Assembly (NCBI GenBank): GCA_046705285.1
Contig: JBJKQK010000159.1
Location: 1 to 41,871, forward strand
Length of the DNA stretch: 41,871 bases
Direction of reading: 5' to 3'
Source: SCRD01 sp046705285
GTDB taxonomy: Bacteria; Acidobacteriota; Terriglobia; UBA7540
A program made the position numbers and the translations under genes. Shown here piece after piece: positions 1 to 8,435 of this stretch. How positions within the stretch are numbered: position 1 is the stretch's first letter; each line of letters starts with the position of its first letter. The notes below the pieces were generated by a model. It made no database searches and was not told where the DNA came from. It was given only the letters and a program-made list of their open reading frames with translations.

Positions 1-554
1 CCGCCCCAGTAACTGTTGGCCCAGTAGCTGAAAGTGCCCAGACGAATCACGGCAAGAAATCCTCCCAGCAACGCCCAGCCCGGCGTGAGCCACCCCTGGA
101 GCATCCAGGTGATGGCAGCACACATCAGTCCTACACTCAACCAGACACCCCAGAAAGGATGCCCCAGAACCACCTGGCCGAAAGCCATGATCAGCCCCTG
201 AGCAGGGTAGTACTTAGAGGTGTAAGTCGGATGCCAGATGACGTGAAAGGTTTGAAAGTGCACCCACATCGGACTGGTGGGATTGGTCAGCCGACCATGG
301 GCAAAGGTATCGGAAAGCAGCAAATAACCAAACTCATCGTGCACACCTGGCTGGGGGATCGGCAGGATGGGCAGCAAGGCGGCGCGCAGGGCAAGCGCAG
401 TCAACCCGACGACGAGGACTGAAAGCGTGCGGCGCTTCGCCAGCTTGTCGAAGCTCCGCTCGATGGCTTCAAACCAGCGCGAGCCAAGATCCGGAACTGT
501 GAAGGCCAACACCAGAGCGAGAACAGCCAGACCGGCTTCGATTTCAAGGAACAT
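1..554 (-). CDS. GT39/PMT-like membrane glycosyltransferase, N-terminal part (cut by window edge)
   Basis: The minus-strand frame stays open from an ATG at 554 to the left edge, giving 184 residues of a longer protein. An in-frame TGA lies five codons upstream of the ATG, so this is the first possible ATG start. The translation has hydrophobic segments at about residues 7-20, 44-64 and in the later part. A His-Asp-Glu-Phe stretch at 72-75 sits after the first membrane segments, where PMT/ArnT-type (GT-C fold) transferases carry their acidic loop motif. The later part, with GHPFWGVWLSVGLMCAA and a SYWANSYWG stretch, resembles uncharacterised acidobacterial membrane proteins annotated as GT39 family; that is from memory. 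Donor and acceptor cannot be told. The frame is sure; the family call is moderate. Confidence 0.7.
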   Translation of the reverse strand, partial: MFLEIEAGLAVLALVLAFTVPDLGSRWFEAIERSFDKLAKRRTLSVLVVGLTALALRAALLPILPIPQPGVHDEFGYLLLSDTFAHGRLTNPTSPMWVHFQTFHVIWHPTYTSKYYPAQGLIMAFGQVVLGHPFWGVWLSVGLMCAAITWMLQGWLTPGWALLGGFLAVIRLGTFSYWANSYWG

Positions 555-623
555 TCGCCGCCCCCATCAACGGGCGAATGTCCCATACTTCCCACTCGGT
601 GTCAAATCTCTTTTGGAAACCTG

Positions 624-2843
624 TCAGAAATGGAAGCGGTAACGCATCTCGACGTAAATCTCGCGGGGATTCACATAATGCGTTCCGCCGAAGGTGTTGC
701 TGTTGTCGAGCAGGTAGCGCCGATTGGCGATGTTGAGGGCATTTAGGGCCAGTGACCAGTCTTCGCCAAATGTTTTGCCAAGCGCAAAGCCCACGTTAGT
801 GTGCGGCGGCAGATGTGCCGGGCCGTCGCCGTTCAGGAAACCCGAGCCGTATTCGACGGTGGTGGTGGCCCACGCGCTGCCGGGCAGCGTACTGGTGATC
901 ACCGTGCTCAGCGTATTGCGCTGGTCGTGGTCGAGATAGAAGAAACCGATCGGCGGCGGCGCGAAATCGGTGAGGCCGCCCGTGACGGCGCCAAATCCCT
1001 GGACGAACTGGTGCGACCATGCCAGGTGGATTCGTGCGTGACGCAGGACCTGGGGCGAACGTAGCGTAGCCTCCCAGCCCTGAATCCGTGCTCCCTGAAT
1101 GGTGAGCGGCAAGAAGATGTTCGAGTTGCCAATCTCATCGTGATCAAAGAAGTTGCGGGCATGCGTGCGAAAGAGGTCCGAATTGAGCACCCACCTGTGA
1201 TACGGAATCGTGATACCCACCTGGTATTGCTCGTCGCGCTCGGCGTGGAGAGGAAGGAATGTCACCCCCTGTTGGAGTGCGAACTGTTCCATCGGCCCGG
1301 AAAACGTATCGAGGGGCGGCGGTTGAAAATATCGCCCGTAAAAACCGCGAAGAACCCACCCGAGCCGGGGCAGGTGGATGGCAGCCCCGATACGCGGATC
1401 GACTCCATTTTCCTGGAGCAGCCCGTCATAGCGAGTAAGCCGCAGGCCACCATTAAGTGACAGCCAGGAAGTCACCTGGTACTGGTCCTGGAGAAATCCC
1501 GCTTCCAGGTTGCCGGAAGGTGTGTAACGCTGCTGGATGGGCGGCTGGCCGGCAACCGCGGCGGATCTGAGTCCAAAGAAAGTGTCATCATTCTGATTGA
1601 AGGCTTCCAATCCAAGCTGCGCATTGTGCTTTCCTTTCACCACGCCCAGAGTCACCTGTCCGCCGGCGTAACGCGAGCCGCGATTGTCGTTAAGAATGAA
1701 AGGAGTGTCGTTGGGTCCACCCACGAAGTTCGCCCGGTTGAAATGGTAGAAGGGAGAAACCGTCAGCAGCATGCCGGGGCCGAAGGTGTGAACCCATGAA
1801 AAGTTTACAAAGCGATCCTGCTCGAGGTCGAGATCACGAATGCCTGCAAGCTCCTGGTCAGGCGTGTTGGGAATCTGATAATGATCACCACGGACAGAAG
1901 CCACCAGCCGCAACTGATCGTTTGGCGTAGCGTTGAAAATCAGCGTGCCGAATCCCCCCAAGCCGCTGTCCATGTCGTGGATCACCTGAGGAACTGGCGT
2001 CATCAGGCCGAGATCGGAACGATTGCCTTCAAAGCTCCCGTAATAAGCAAAGCGGTCGGTGTGGCTGCCAAAAATCAGCTGGTCATTCGTCTGGTTGAAG
2101 CTGCCGTAGCTTGTTACCAACTCTCCCTGGTTGTCGTACTCGAAGCCCGTGCGCGGAATCACGTTGAAAACGCCGTAGGTGCGGTCACCGTACTCGGAGG
2201 AATAGCCGCCTGTCTTCATCTCAATATAATCGGCGTCTTTGGGGTCAAACTGCGGACCCACATTGCTGGCAATGTTCGTGTTGGGAACCGGAACGCCGTC
2301 CACTTCCCAGCTGACCTGATGCCCGCCTCGCACATGGAGCTGATCGTGGACCATGTACGCTCCAGGGACGTAATCGGTGATCATTGCCAGGCTGTTGGTG
2401 CGGTCGGCGCCGGGCGTCCTTGTGATGCGCTGGCTGCTGATCGTGGTCTGGGAAGATGACGCTTGGGTGTTGATGATTTCTGCCGCGGCGGACACGCGGA
2501 CGCTCTGCTTTGCTGACGCGATCTCGAGCGCAAAATGAAGAATCGGAGCGCTACCCGAGCTCACCGCAATGGATTCTTCAGCCGACTGAAATCCGGCTGC
2601 CCTTACCGTCAGCATATAGCTGCCCGCGGGGACAGCGTTGAATTCGAATTCACCATTGGCATTCGTACGAAAGGTCTTGGACAATGCAGAACCGCTGGCC
2701 TGGAGCGTCACTTCAGCTCTCGGAATCGGCCGGTGCTGCGGATCGTGGACGATGCCTCGCACGTTGCCGAAAAGGGTTGCGAATGTCACCCCGACAATGG
2801 ACAGGGCCAGGACAGGCAACAACAATATCCGGGCAAACTTCAT
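624..2843 (-). CDS. TonB-dependent receptor with N-terminal carboxypeptidase-regulatory domain
   Basis: The product is a 739-residue outer-membrane receptor. The ATG at 2843 was chosen over a longer frame because it begins a signal peptide (MKFARILLLPVLALS...) and is preceded by GGAAGGGGG about 5-8 nt upstream. Residues about 25-110 form a CarboxypepD_reg-like beta domain (start GNVRGIVHDPQHRPIPRAEV). Residues about 115-240 look like the plug, with HVRGGHQVSWEVDGVPVPN and a GGYSSEYGDRTYGV stretch. The rest is beta-barrel, ending in a terminal Phe (EMRYRFHF), as the BAM complex expects. This architecture is common in Acidobacteriota and Bacteroidota. The substrate is not evident. The upstream Cys-rich exported protein, 139 bp away on the same strand, hints at metal or peptide-chelate uptake, which is inference only. 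Confidence 0.9.
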   Translation of the reverse strand: MKFARILLLPVLALSIVGVTFATLFGNVRGIVHDPQHRPIPRAEVTLQASGSALSKTFRTNANGEFEFNAVPAGSYMLTVRAAGFQSAEESIAVSSGSAPILHFALEIASAKQSVRVSAAAEIINTQASSSQTTISSQRITRTPGADRTNSLAMITDYVPGAYMVHDQLHVRGGHQVSWEVDGVPVPNTNIASNVGPQFDPKDADYIEMKTGGYSSEYGDRTYGVFNVIPRTGFEYDNQGELVTSYGSFNQTNDQLIFGSHTDRFAYYGSFEGNRSDLGLMTPVPQVIHDMDSGLGGFGTLIFNATPNDQLRLVASVRGDHYQIPNTPDQELAGIRDLDLEQDRFVNFSWVHTFGPGMLLTVSPFYHFNRANFVGGPNDTPFILNDNRGSRYAGGQVTLGVVKGKHNAQLGLEAFNQNDDTFFGLRSAAVAGQPPIQQRYTPSGNLEAGFLQDQYQVTSWLSLNGGLRLTRYDGLLQENGVDPRIGAAIHLPRLGWVLRGFYGRYFQPPPLDTFSGPMEQFALQQGVTFLPLHAERDEQYQVGITIPYHRWVLNSDLFRTHARNFFDHDEIGNSNIFLPLTIQGARIQGWEATLRSPQVLRHARIHLAWSHQFVQGFGAVTGGLTDFAPPPIGFFYLDHDQRNTLSTVITSTLPGSAWATTTVEYGSGFLNGDGPAHLPPHTNVGFALGKTFGEDWSLALNALNIANRRYLLDNSNTFGGTHYVNPREIYVEMRYRFHF

Positions 2844-2982
2844 GAAAGCCCCCTTCCAGGGGAAAGAAAGGCAGATACAGGCCGCGCGTACAACGAGGTG
2901 GCACGAGAGGGCAGGCACTTGTTTTTGCAGGCCCCCTTGCCGCACAGGAGTACCGCATGGCGAGGAGATTTGAAATTGAGAA

Positions 2983-3396
2983 TTAGCTGGAAAAGGCTTT
3001 CGGCGGCGGGTCAGGAAGCATGAGATGAGCAGAGGTTACTAATCCGCAATACCTGTCGGTTTTGTAAGTCGAGAAAGAATGAACAGAGCCTGACCGAAAG
3101 GATGGCCAGCCAAAAAACAAATTCATTTGAGTCGATACGAGCGCAGAGGCCGGTTGGGAGATGGAGCACGAGCAGACAATTTCAGATGTGGATTGTCCAG
3201 CCGGAAGCGCTCCCGAACAATTCGAGGCCTTCTGCCTTGTCCGGGCCATCATAGGACACGTTCCACCATGCATGCAGCAACCGCAGGTGCATTTCGACCG
3301 GCACCCGGACATCCCTCCCCCGGCCAGCACGGACGTGTGGAAAGGCATCCAAAGGCAGAACGCCAATACTAAGGTCCAGAAGCAACTCCTGATCAC
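2983..3396 (-). CDS. Small Cys-rich exported protein upstream of the TonB receptor
   Basis: This 137-residue protein starts with GTG. It has a signal peptide (hydrophobic to about residue 25, LAGGG) followed by a dense cysteine cluster: C32, C36, C38, C40, C41 and C47, with CPMM at 47-50. Further cysteines are at 60, 75, 77 and 117, and the C-terminus is Pro-rich (PDPPPKAF). Such CxC/CC/CPM patterns fit thiol/thioether metal binding, for example copper, but no family could be assigned with certainty. It lies 139 bp upstream of the TonB-dependent receptor on the same strand, so the two probably share a transcript. A TATACT hexamer at 3406-3411 would place transcription start only a few bases before the GTG, so the message could be nearly leaderless. 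The GTG also overlaps the stop of a weak upstream frame that I do not believe in. Confidence 0.6.
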   Translation of the reverse strand: MIRSCFWTLVLAFCLWMPFHTSVLAGGGMSGCRSKCTCGCCMHGGTCPMMARTRQKASNCSGALPAGQSTSEIVCSCSISQPASALVSTQMNLFFGWPSFRSGSVHSFSTYKTDRYCGLVTSAHLMLPDPPPKAFSS

Positions 3397-3665
3397 GGTT
3401 CCATCAGTATAACACGCACAAAATCGCCAGTGCGGGCATGAATACGGAATACCAACTTCAGCGCTGCCAGGATTCCGGGGACATCGTGCCGTCTTGAAGC
3501 GCTATGACTTGCAGGTATTGGCAACCTACTGGAAGGCGTCAACGCCGGTTTTGCGTGAGGGAGCAAAGGTGGAAGTGGGCAGGCAGTTGAACTCACGACG
3601 CAAGCCGTCGCAAAAATCGGGATGCTCGAAAGCAGGTGCTGAAATTGTTCGGGCTGATCACCCAT

Positions 3666-4268
3666 TTAATTTGGCGTAACGCGGGGAATGGCGCCCCGGG
3701 ATGCTGGTGGAACGGAGGGGCCAGCCGGTTCTTCAAAAACCTCGGCGGTAAAAGCCTCGATCCGGGCCCCGTGCAACCATGCGTCTCTTGGCAAACCTGC
3801 TTTGAGGCAGGTTCCCTCCAGAAATTGTTCGCGGTTCCAGTTCCATGTGGTTGGAACCTGAGGCAAAAGCAACCCTCGGCGATGGCCCCGGGTTACGATC
3901 AAGCCATGCTCGCCGATGACGATCTGCTCGGGTGCAATCTCCGCGGGCTGGCTAAGCACCGAAATTTCGATATGCAGTTCAGGAACTTCCTCGGCGGTAA
4001 CGGGAGTGAATCGGGGATCGGAAAGCGCCGCGGCCACTGCGCATTCCTGAACTGCCTTGTACAGAGGGTCCGGGGTTTGCACATACCCAATGCAGCCTCG
4101 GAGCTGGCCGTGCCTGCGCAGAGTAACAAAAGCTCCCCGTGGCACCATGAGGGCGGATGGTGGTTTCTCAACTTGTTCTGGGAAAACAGCTCCCGCAACG
4201 CCTTCTTCCAGGGCACGCCGCGCCAACGCAAGCAGTGTCTTGCGTTCCTCTTCAGTGAGCAGCGGCAT
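3666..4268 (-). CDS. amrA: AMMECR1-domain protein (AmmeMemoRadiSam system protein A)
   Basis: The 200-residue product matches the AMMECR1 family in length and motifs: the hallmark LRGCIGYV at about 56-63, PRFTPVT at 86-92, an ELHIEISVLS strand at 97-106, and the conserved WNREQFLEGTCLKAGL near the C-terminus. The family usually sits with a Memo-like protein and a radical SAM enzyme (the AmmeMemoRadiSam system), whose reaction is not settled. Here neither partner is adjacent. Its ATG lies inside the end of pgsA (17-nt overlap), so it is probably expressed from the pgsA promoter with coupled translation. Confidence 0.88.
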   Translation of the reverse strand: MPLLTEEERKTLLALARRALEEGVAGAVFPEQVEKPPSALMVPRGAFVTLRRHGQLRGCIGYVQTPDPLYKAVQECAVAAALSDPRFTPVTAEEVPELHIEISVLSQPAEIAPEQIVIGEHGLIVTRGHRRGLLLPQVPTTWNWNREQFLEGTCLKAGLPRDAWLHGARIEAFTAEVFEEPAGPSVPPASRGAIPRVTPN

Positions 4269-4884
4269 CTTTTTCGCCCTCTTTGTCCTTCCCCCCCTGG
4301 ATCACTACGAGGTGGCCGGGAATCTGGTTTTTGATACGGTCTTCCATCTTTCTGCGGAAATCCCAGAAATATTGCGTCCCTGAAACGATGGCAAACACTA
4401 CCACTGCCCAAAGCAGCAGGGTGCCACCTAACCGGACGGGCGGAAACCGCGGCTCAAGGGTAATCACGCTGATAGCCGCCACCTGCAAGACCATCTTCGT
4501 CTTGCCGAGTTCAGATGCTTGAAGCAGCAAACCCTGCGCCGAGGCAATGGAGCGAAGTCCCGTGACTGCCATTTCGCGTCCTACGATGACGACCACCATC
4601 CAAGCCGGAACCATGTGCAGCCAGACCAGCGAGATGAAGGCTGAGGCCGTCAGCAGCTTATCGGCAAGCGGGTCCAGCAGGATTCCCAGCGCTGTCACCT
4701 GGCCACGTTTCCGCGCCAGGTACCCGTCCAGCAGATCAGTTGCCGACGCCATTAGAAAAACCGCGACGGCCAGCAGATCCATGTTGTTTCCCTTCGTCAG
4801 CATCAGCACAACGATGAGGGGAACAAAAAAGATCCGAAGGACCGTCAATGAAAGGGGAAGATTCATATCAGTTGGAGTTTTCAT
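4252..4884 (-). CDS. pgsA: CDP-diacylglycerol-glycerol-3-phosphate 3-phosphatidyltransferase
   Basis: This 210-residue inner-membrane enzyme makes phosphatidylglycerol phosphate from CDP-diacylglycerol and glycerol-3-phosphate, the committed step to phosphatidylglycerol and cardiolipin. The CDP-alcohol phosphotransferase signature is complete: D-LL-DG-YL-AR ... G-ILL-D-PLA-D at about residues 46-71, with all four metal-binding aspartates. Hydrophobic segments fit the usual six-helix fold. The start at 4884 (MKTPTDMNLPL) gives the expected length; a second ATG six codons later is also possible. Other CDP-alcohol transferases share the signature, but PgsA fits best by N-terminus and length. A TTGACA-17-TATAGT promoter lies about 80-110 bp upstream. 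Confidence 0.92.
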   Translation of the reverse strand: MKTPTDMNLPLSLTVLRIFFVPLIVVLMLTKGNNMDLLAVAVFLMASATDLLDGYLARKRGQVTALGILLDPLADKLLTASAFISLVWLHMVPAWMVVVIVGREMAVTGLRSIASAQGLLLQASELGKTKMVLQVAAISVITLEPRFPPVRLGGTLLLWAVVVFAIVSGTQYFWDFRRKMEDRIKNQIPGHLVVIQGGKDKEGEKDAAAH

Positions 4885-4966
4885 CCCCGGCGCAATTCGT
4901 GGAAGAAAGACGCTCTCGCCGGAGCGCTTCGCAGCTTTCAGCAGGGAGCCCTACCGACACACACCC

Positions 4967-4995
4967 ACTATAGCCAAGGCGATGCGGGGTGTCAA
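4967..4995 (-). promoter_or_regulatory. Sigma-70 promoter for pgsA-amrA
   Basis: On the minus strand there is a perfect TTGACA (4990-4995), a 17-bp spacer and TATAGT (4967-4972, 5 of 6 to TATAAT). The predicted start is near 4960, giving a leader of about 75 nt to the pgsA ATG. This is the strongest consensus promoter seen in the window. Confidence 0.75.
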
Positions 4996-5586
4996 CGCAA
5001 CTCCACCGAATCTTGCGAAAGTTTTTTCGGATTTCCTCCATGCGGGATTCAAATTCAAAGAAATCCCACTGAACGGCAGATCGTATCCCGTAATTGATTC
5101 CGGAAGGCAGAGTGTCACGATCGCCCGCAAGCGGCAGGGACCAACCGAGTGAATCAGCATCCCGGCTCAGCAGAAGAGCCGCATCGCGAGGTGCAGCGCG
5201 AGAGCGCGCAACTACTCCCGATAGGCGCTGAATATTGCACCGCACCGCATGGGCACGATTCCCGCATCCCGGGCCTCTGAAACCTGCTACAACGGCAAGC
5301 AGGCTACGGCTATGAAACGAGCCTATATCCTGAATAGATTGATTTAACGAGCAAACGCCAAGGGTGGCAGGCTACAACTCCATGGAAGGCATAAGCCCCA
5401 TATTTGTGCAAAACTCCGGGGATCGCTGCGGGCCCTGCCAAGCCGTGAGATTCCGTGATAAATCAAGAAATTCCTCATTAGCCATTGCTTAAGTTATTGA
5501 AATAACAAGAGAAGCGAAAGAGCGCCAAAAACACGCCAACCAGGAGCCTGCTGAGAACAAAAGGAGGTGCAGCGAAAGACGGCCAG
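4996..5586. other. Non-coding stretch between pgsA promoter and hflX end
   Basis: The intergenic region runs from pgsA (4884) to hflX (5637). Apart from the pgsA promoter and the tandem TTTTCCACAG boxes at its hflX end, I see no gene. A 125-codon minus frame (4868-5245) has no domain, no hydrophobic pattern and no good ribosome site, and it covers the promoter, so it is rejected. No tRNA cloverleaf was recognised. Confidence 0.5.
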
Positions 5587-5608
5587 TTTTCCACAGTTTT
5601 TTCCACAG
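5587..5608 (+). repeat. Tandem TTTTCCACAG boxes (DnaA-box-like)
   Basis: TTTTCCACAG occurs at 5587-5596 and again at 5599-5608, a 12-bp period. Each copy differs by one base from the bacterial DnaA box TTATCCACA. They lie just past the end of hflX. Two boxes without an AT-rich unwinding element or dnaA/dnaN nearby do not make an origin; they could be a DnaA-titration site or chance. Confidence 0.4.
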
Positions 5609-5636
5609 GTTTCAAACCCAAGCAAAACAAAGGAAC

Positions 5637-6938
5637 TTATTGGCGTAGCAGCAAGTTTGTGTGGGCATTGTTTTCCTCTTCCAGCCGCTGCTGGAGTGAT
5701 TTTGCCAGCCGCGCCCGGACCGTAACACGGTTGTCTTTGTATCGAGTGGAAATGACGTTGCCGGCCCGATGAAGGAGCGCTAAGCGTTCACCATCCCCGG
5801 CTGAGAATTCAAACTCGCTTTCAACGATAGGATCTTCCTCCAGTGCCCGGTCAACAGCTTCGAGCAAAGCCGGGAAGCCTTCTCCCGTAACGGCAGAAAT
5901 GGCCACGTGTGTGGGGCCACTGGGCAGCCGTGCTCGAGAAGCGGAGTCCAGCAGGTCGATCTTGTTCCAAACGAGGAGACTGGGCGTTGCGGTGAGCCCC
6001 ATGGTTTCAAGCAGGCGCTCGACCGTAGCTTCATGTTGATGCCATTGCGAATGAGAGGCGTCCATCACGTGAAGCAGCAAACTGGCCCCCTCGAGTTCTT
6101 CGAGAGTGGCCTGAAAGGCGGCCACGAGGTGAGGCGGCAGCTTGCGAATGAAGCCTACCGTGTCGGAAAGAAGCACTTGCCGATGAGAGGGTAGTTGTAT
6201 GGCGCGCACGGTGGGATCGAGGGTCGCGAAAAGGCTGCTCGAAGTTGAGACCTGCGCACGAGCCAGCGCATTGAACAGGGTTGATTTCCCTGCGTTGGTA
6301 TAACCCACTAGGGCTACGGTAAACAATCGCTGTTCGCGCCGATGGGCGCGATGGAGGGAACGCTCAGAGCGCACCTTATCAATTCCCCGCTCCAGTCGTT
6401 GAATCCGAGCGCGAATCCGCCGCCGGTCAAATTCCAGTTGCTGTTCGCCGGGCCCCCTTGTTCCGATACCGCCGCCGAGCCGCGAAAGGCGCGTCCCGTG
6501 GCCGGACAAGCGGGGCAAGAGATAGGTCAACTGAGCGAGTTCCACCTGTAACTGTCCTTCGCGGCTGCGCGCGCGCCGGGCAAAGATGTCGAGGATCAGT
6601 TGAGTGCGGTCAATAACCTTGGATTGAAGCGCCGATTCCAGGTTGCGAAGTTGTGTCGGCGTCAGGTCGTGGTCGAAGATAATGACGTCGGCGTGAGCGG
6701 CGCGGGCGTCGGCGCAAATCTCGTGGGTCTTGCCGCGCCCCACCAGAGTGGCCGCGTCAGCTTCCGGCGACCGCTGTAGCACCGATCCAACCACTAGGGC
6801 TCCCGCACTGGCAGCCAGTTCGTGCAATTCTTCCAGACTTTCCTCGGGATCGTAGTCTGCAATGATTCTCCCTCGTTGTGTCTGGACCCATCCCACCAGA
6901 TAGGCCTTCTCAGAAACTTGCTGCTGGCGAGTATCCAA
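5637..6938 (-). CDS. hflX: GTPase HflX (ribosome-associated)
   Basis: The 433-residue protein has the HflX N-terminal domain (about 1-205, including GRGKTHEI, the DHDLTPTQLRNLE segment and GGGIGTRGPGEQQLE at 155-169) followed by the GTPase domain. G1 is GYTNAGKST (212-220), G2 lies around FATLDPT (237-243), G3 is DTVGFI (259-264) and G4 is NKID (325-328). HflX splits stalled 70S ribosomes under stress. The usual GPGETQLE has a Gln in place of Thr here. Translation starts at TTG directly after the hfq stop (TAG|TTG), with a GGGGGG run as ribosome site; there is no ATG nearby that would keep the conserved N-terminus. The miaA-hfq-hflX order matches the classical proteobacterial cluster. Confidence 0.93.
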   Translation of the reverse strand: MDTRQQQVSEKAYLVGWVQTQRGRIIADYDPEESLEELHELAASAGALVVGSVLQRSPEADAATLVGRGKTHEICADARAAHADVIIFDHDLTPTQLRNLESALQSKVIDRTQLILDIFARRARSREGQLQVELAQLTYLLPRLSGHGTRLSRLGGGIGTRGPGEQQLEFDRRRIRARIQRLERGIDKVRSERSLHRAHRREQRLFTVALVGYTNAGKSTLFNALARAQVSTSSSLFATLDPTVRAIQLPSHRQVLLSDTVGFIRKLPPHLVAAFQATLEELEGASLLLHVMDASHSQWHQHEATVERLLETMGLTATPSLLVWNKIDLLDSASRARLPSGPTHVAISAVTGEGFPALLEAVDRALEEDPIVESEFEFSAGDGERLALLHRAGNVISTRYKDNRVTVRARLAKSLQQRLEEENNAHTNLLLRQ

Positions 6939-7217
6939 CTAACCCCCCGGTGATGCCGATGAAGCAGCGACATGGTTTGCCCGATTTAGAAGTACAGTCG
7001 AAATGGCGTGTTTGAAAATCAGTTGCTCCATGCCATTGCTGTCCAGGATAACCGCAAATTTATCGAAGCTGCGAATTCGCCCCGTTAATTTAACGCCACT
7101 CATCAAATAAATGGTGACAAGCGCTTTTTCCTTGCGCAAAGAATTCAAGAAGCCATCCTGTATGTTTTGTTGTTTTTCCATAGCAATCCTGTTTACAATC
7201 GGTGCAGTTTGACCCAT
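6939..7217 (-). CDS. hfq: RNA chaperone Hfq
   Basis: This Sm-like protein, 92 residues in this form, pairs small RNAs with mRNAs as a hexamer. Sm1 is visible as ALVTIYLMSGVKLTGRIRSFD (split around residues 32-52), and the Sm2 motif includes KHAIST (69-74). The N-terminal QNIQDGFLNSLRKE carries the Gln and basic rim residues. The ATG at 7217 has an excellent AGGAGG five bases upstream. A second ATG at 7181 (MEKQQNIQ) matches the usual Hfq N-terminus better but has only a modest AGGA. If the first start is used, the protein has a 12-residue extension. It lies 12 bp after miaA and abuts hflX, so it is in an operon. Confidence 0.93.
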   Translation of the reverse strand: MGQTAPIVNRIAMEKQQNIQDGFLNSLRKEKALVTIYLMSGVKLTGRIRSFDKFAVILDSNGMEQLIFKHAISTVLLNRANHVAASSASPGG

Positions 7218-7229
7218 ACTGCCTCCTAC

Positions 7230-8255
7230 CTACAAGCATACAGTCTTTGTCGAGGAGGAAGCTCGACTTAAATTGGATGCCAACCAGCCCCCGGCGGCGT
7301 CAAAAACTTCACGCTGAAGCTTTGGATCGTCGCCAAATCCTGAAAACCAGTTTATACCCGGTTCTTTCCGGAACCAGGTCATTTGCCGCTTGGCATAGTG
7401 CCGCGTAGCCGTCTGCGTGTCACGAACCGCTTCTTCCCGTGTGATCTCTCCCCTCAAGGCAGCCGCAGCTTGCCGGTAACCCAGCGAACCCAAGGCCTTG
7501 ATTGACGGAGCGTCGGACCGCATGAGCATGCGGCGTGTTTCTTCCTCAATCCCAGCGTCAAACATTTGCTGCGTCCGGCGGTTGATTCGGGCGTAAAGTC
7601 CATCGCGATCGGGGTTAAGCCCGATTTTGAAGCACCGGTACCCAAGCAACCCCTCGCGACCCCTTGCCTGCAATTCAGAAATCGCCTGCCTGGAAAGCAC
7701 GCAGACCTCAACCGCCCGGATCACCTTCTGCAGGTCGTGCGGATCAACGCGGCTGGCCGAAGCAGGGTCGAGGCGCGCGAGCAGCCGATGGACGAATTCG
7801 CGGCCACGGCGTTCCGCGAGGGAACGCAACTCCGCCCGCAATACCTCCGAACGGGGCGGTCCCTCAAACAATCCCATCAGAAGCGCTCGCAGGTAAAGTC
7901 CCGTTCCTCCTGTGAGGATAGGCAGACTCTTGCGACCGCGAATCTCCTGGAGCACTTTCACGGCTTCCCGGCGGAAATTCCCTGCTGTAAAGGGCTGAGC
8001 GGGATCGAGGCAGTCCAGAAGATGGTGCGGAATGCCTTTGCGACTGCCGGGCGGAACTTTGCCCGTGCCGATATCAAAGCCGCGATAGAACTGCACCGAA
8101 TCGTAATTGATCACCTCGCCGCCCAGGCCCTCAGCCAGGGCGATGGCCAGCGCCGACTTACCGGCGGCCGTCGGTCCGGCGATGACAATCAGAGGATAAT
8201 CTCCGCCTATCGCATCAACCATACGAGGTGTAGATACCTGCCAAGTAAGATGCAC
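7230..8255 (-). CDS. miaA: tRNA dimethylallyltransferase
   Basis: MiaA adds a dimethylallyl group to N6 of A37 in tRNAs reading UNN codons. The P-loop GPTAAGKS is at residues 27-34, the DSVQFYRG segment (52-59) carries the catalytic Asp, followed by GTGKVP, then LTGGTGLYLRALLMG, and the C-terminal YAKRQMTWFRKE (tRNA/nucleotide-binding). The length of 341 is slightly long. The first start is GTG at 8255; an ATG at 8222 (MVDAIGGDYP) is closer to the usual start, and both lack a strong ribosome site. It heads the miaA-hfq-hflX group and lies 180 bp after the TonB-like gene on the same strand. Confidence 0.94.
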   Translation of the reverse strand: MHLTWQVSTPRMVDAIGGDYPLIVIAGPTAAGKSALAIALAEGLGGEVINYDSVQFYRGFDIGTGKVPPGSRKGIPHHLLDCLDPAQPFTAGNFRREAVKVLQEIRGRKSLPILTGGTGLYLRALLMGLFEGPPRSEVLRAELRSLAERRGREFVHRLLARLDPASASRVDPHDLQKVIRAVEVCVLSRQAISELQARGREGLLGYRCFKIGLNPDRDGLYARINRRTQQMFDAGIEEETRRMLMRSDAPSIKALGSLGYRQAAAALRGEITREEAVRDTQTATRHYAKRQMTWFRKEPGINWFSGFGDDPKLQREVFDAAGGWLASNLSRASSSTKTVCL

Positions 8256-8435
8256 AAAATTAGGGCGAGCAAGAGGAAAGCACCAAGCAATTGCAGCCTT
8301 GAAGGACGTTCCATTAGGCGATGATAGGGACGCTTCGCTCAGACGTCGCGAGAAATCGAAGGGCCGTTTCGTAAGAACTCGCTATCCGACCCTGCGATCC
8401 GCCCAATTCGATTTTATCCGACCCATTCAAGCCGT

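Noticed and set aside
3393..3665. 90-codon minus frame before the Cys-rich gene
   Set aside because: Composition (Pro/Ser/Ala/His mix) and lack of ribosome site suggest chance; it only abuts the GTG of the better-supported gene.
4868..5245. 125-codon minus frame upstream of pgsA
   Set aside because: No domain, no ribosome site, and it runs across the strong pgsA promoter.
5587..5608. Replication origin
   Set aside because: Only two DnaA-like boxes, no AT-rich unwinding region, and none of the usual origin neighbours (dnaA, dnaN, gyrB, rpmH).
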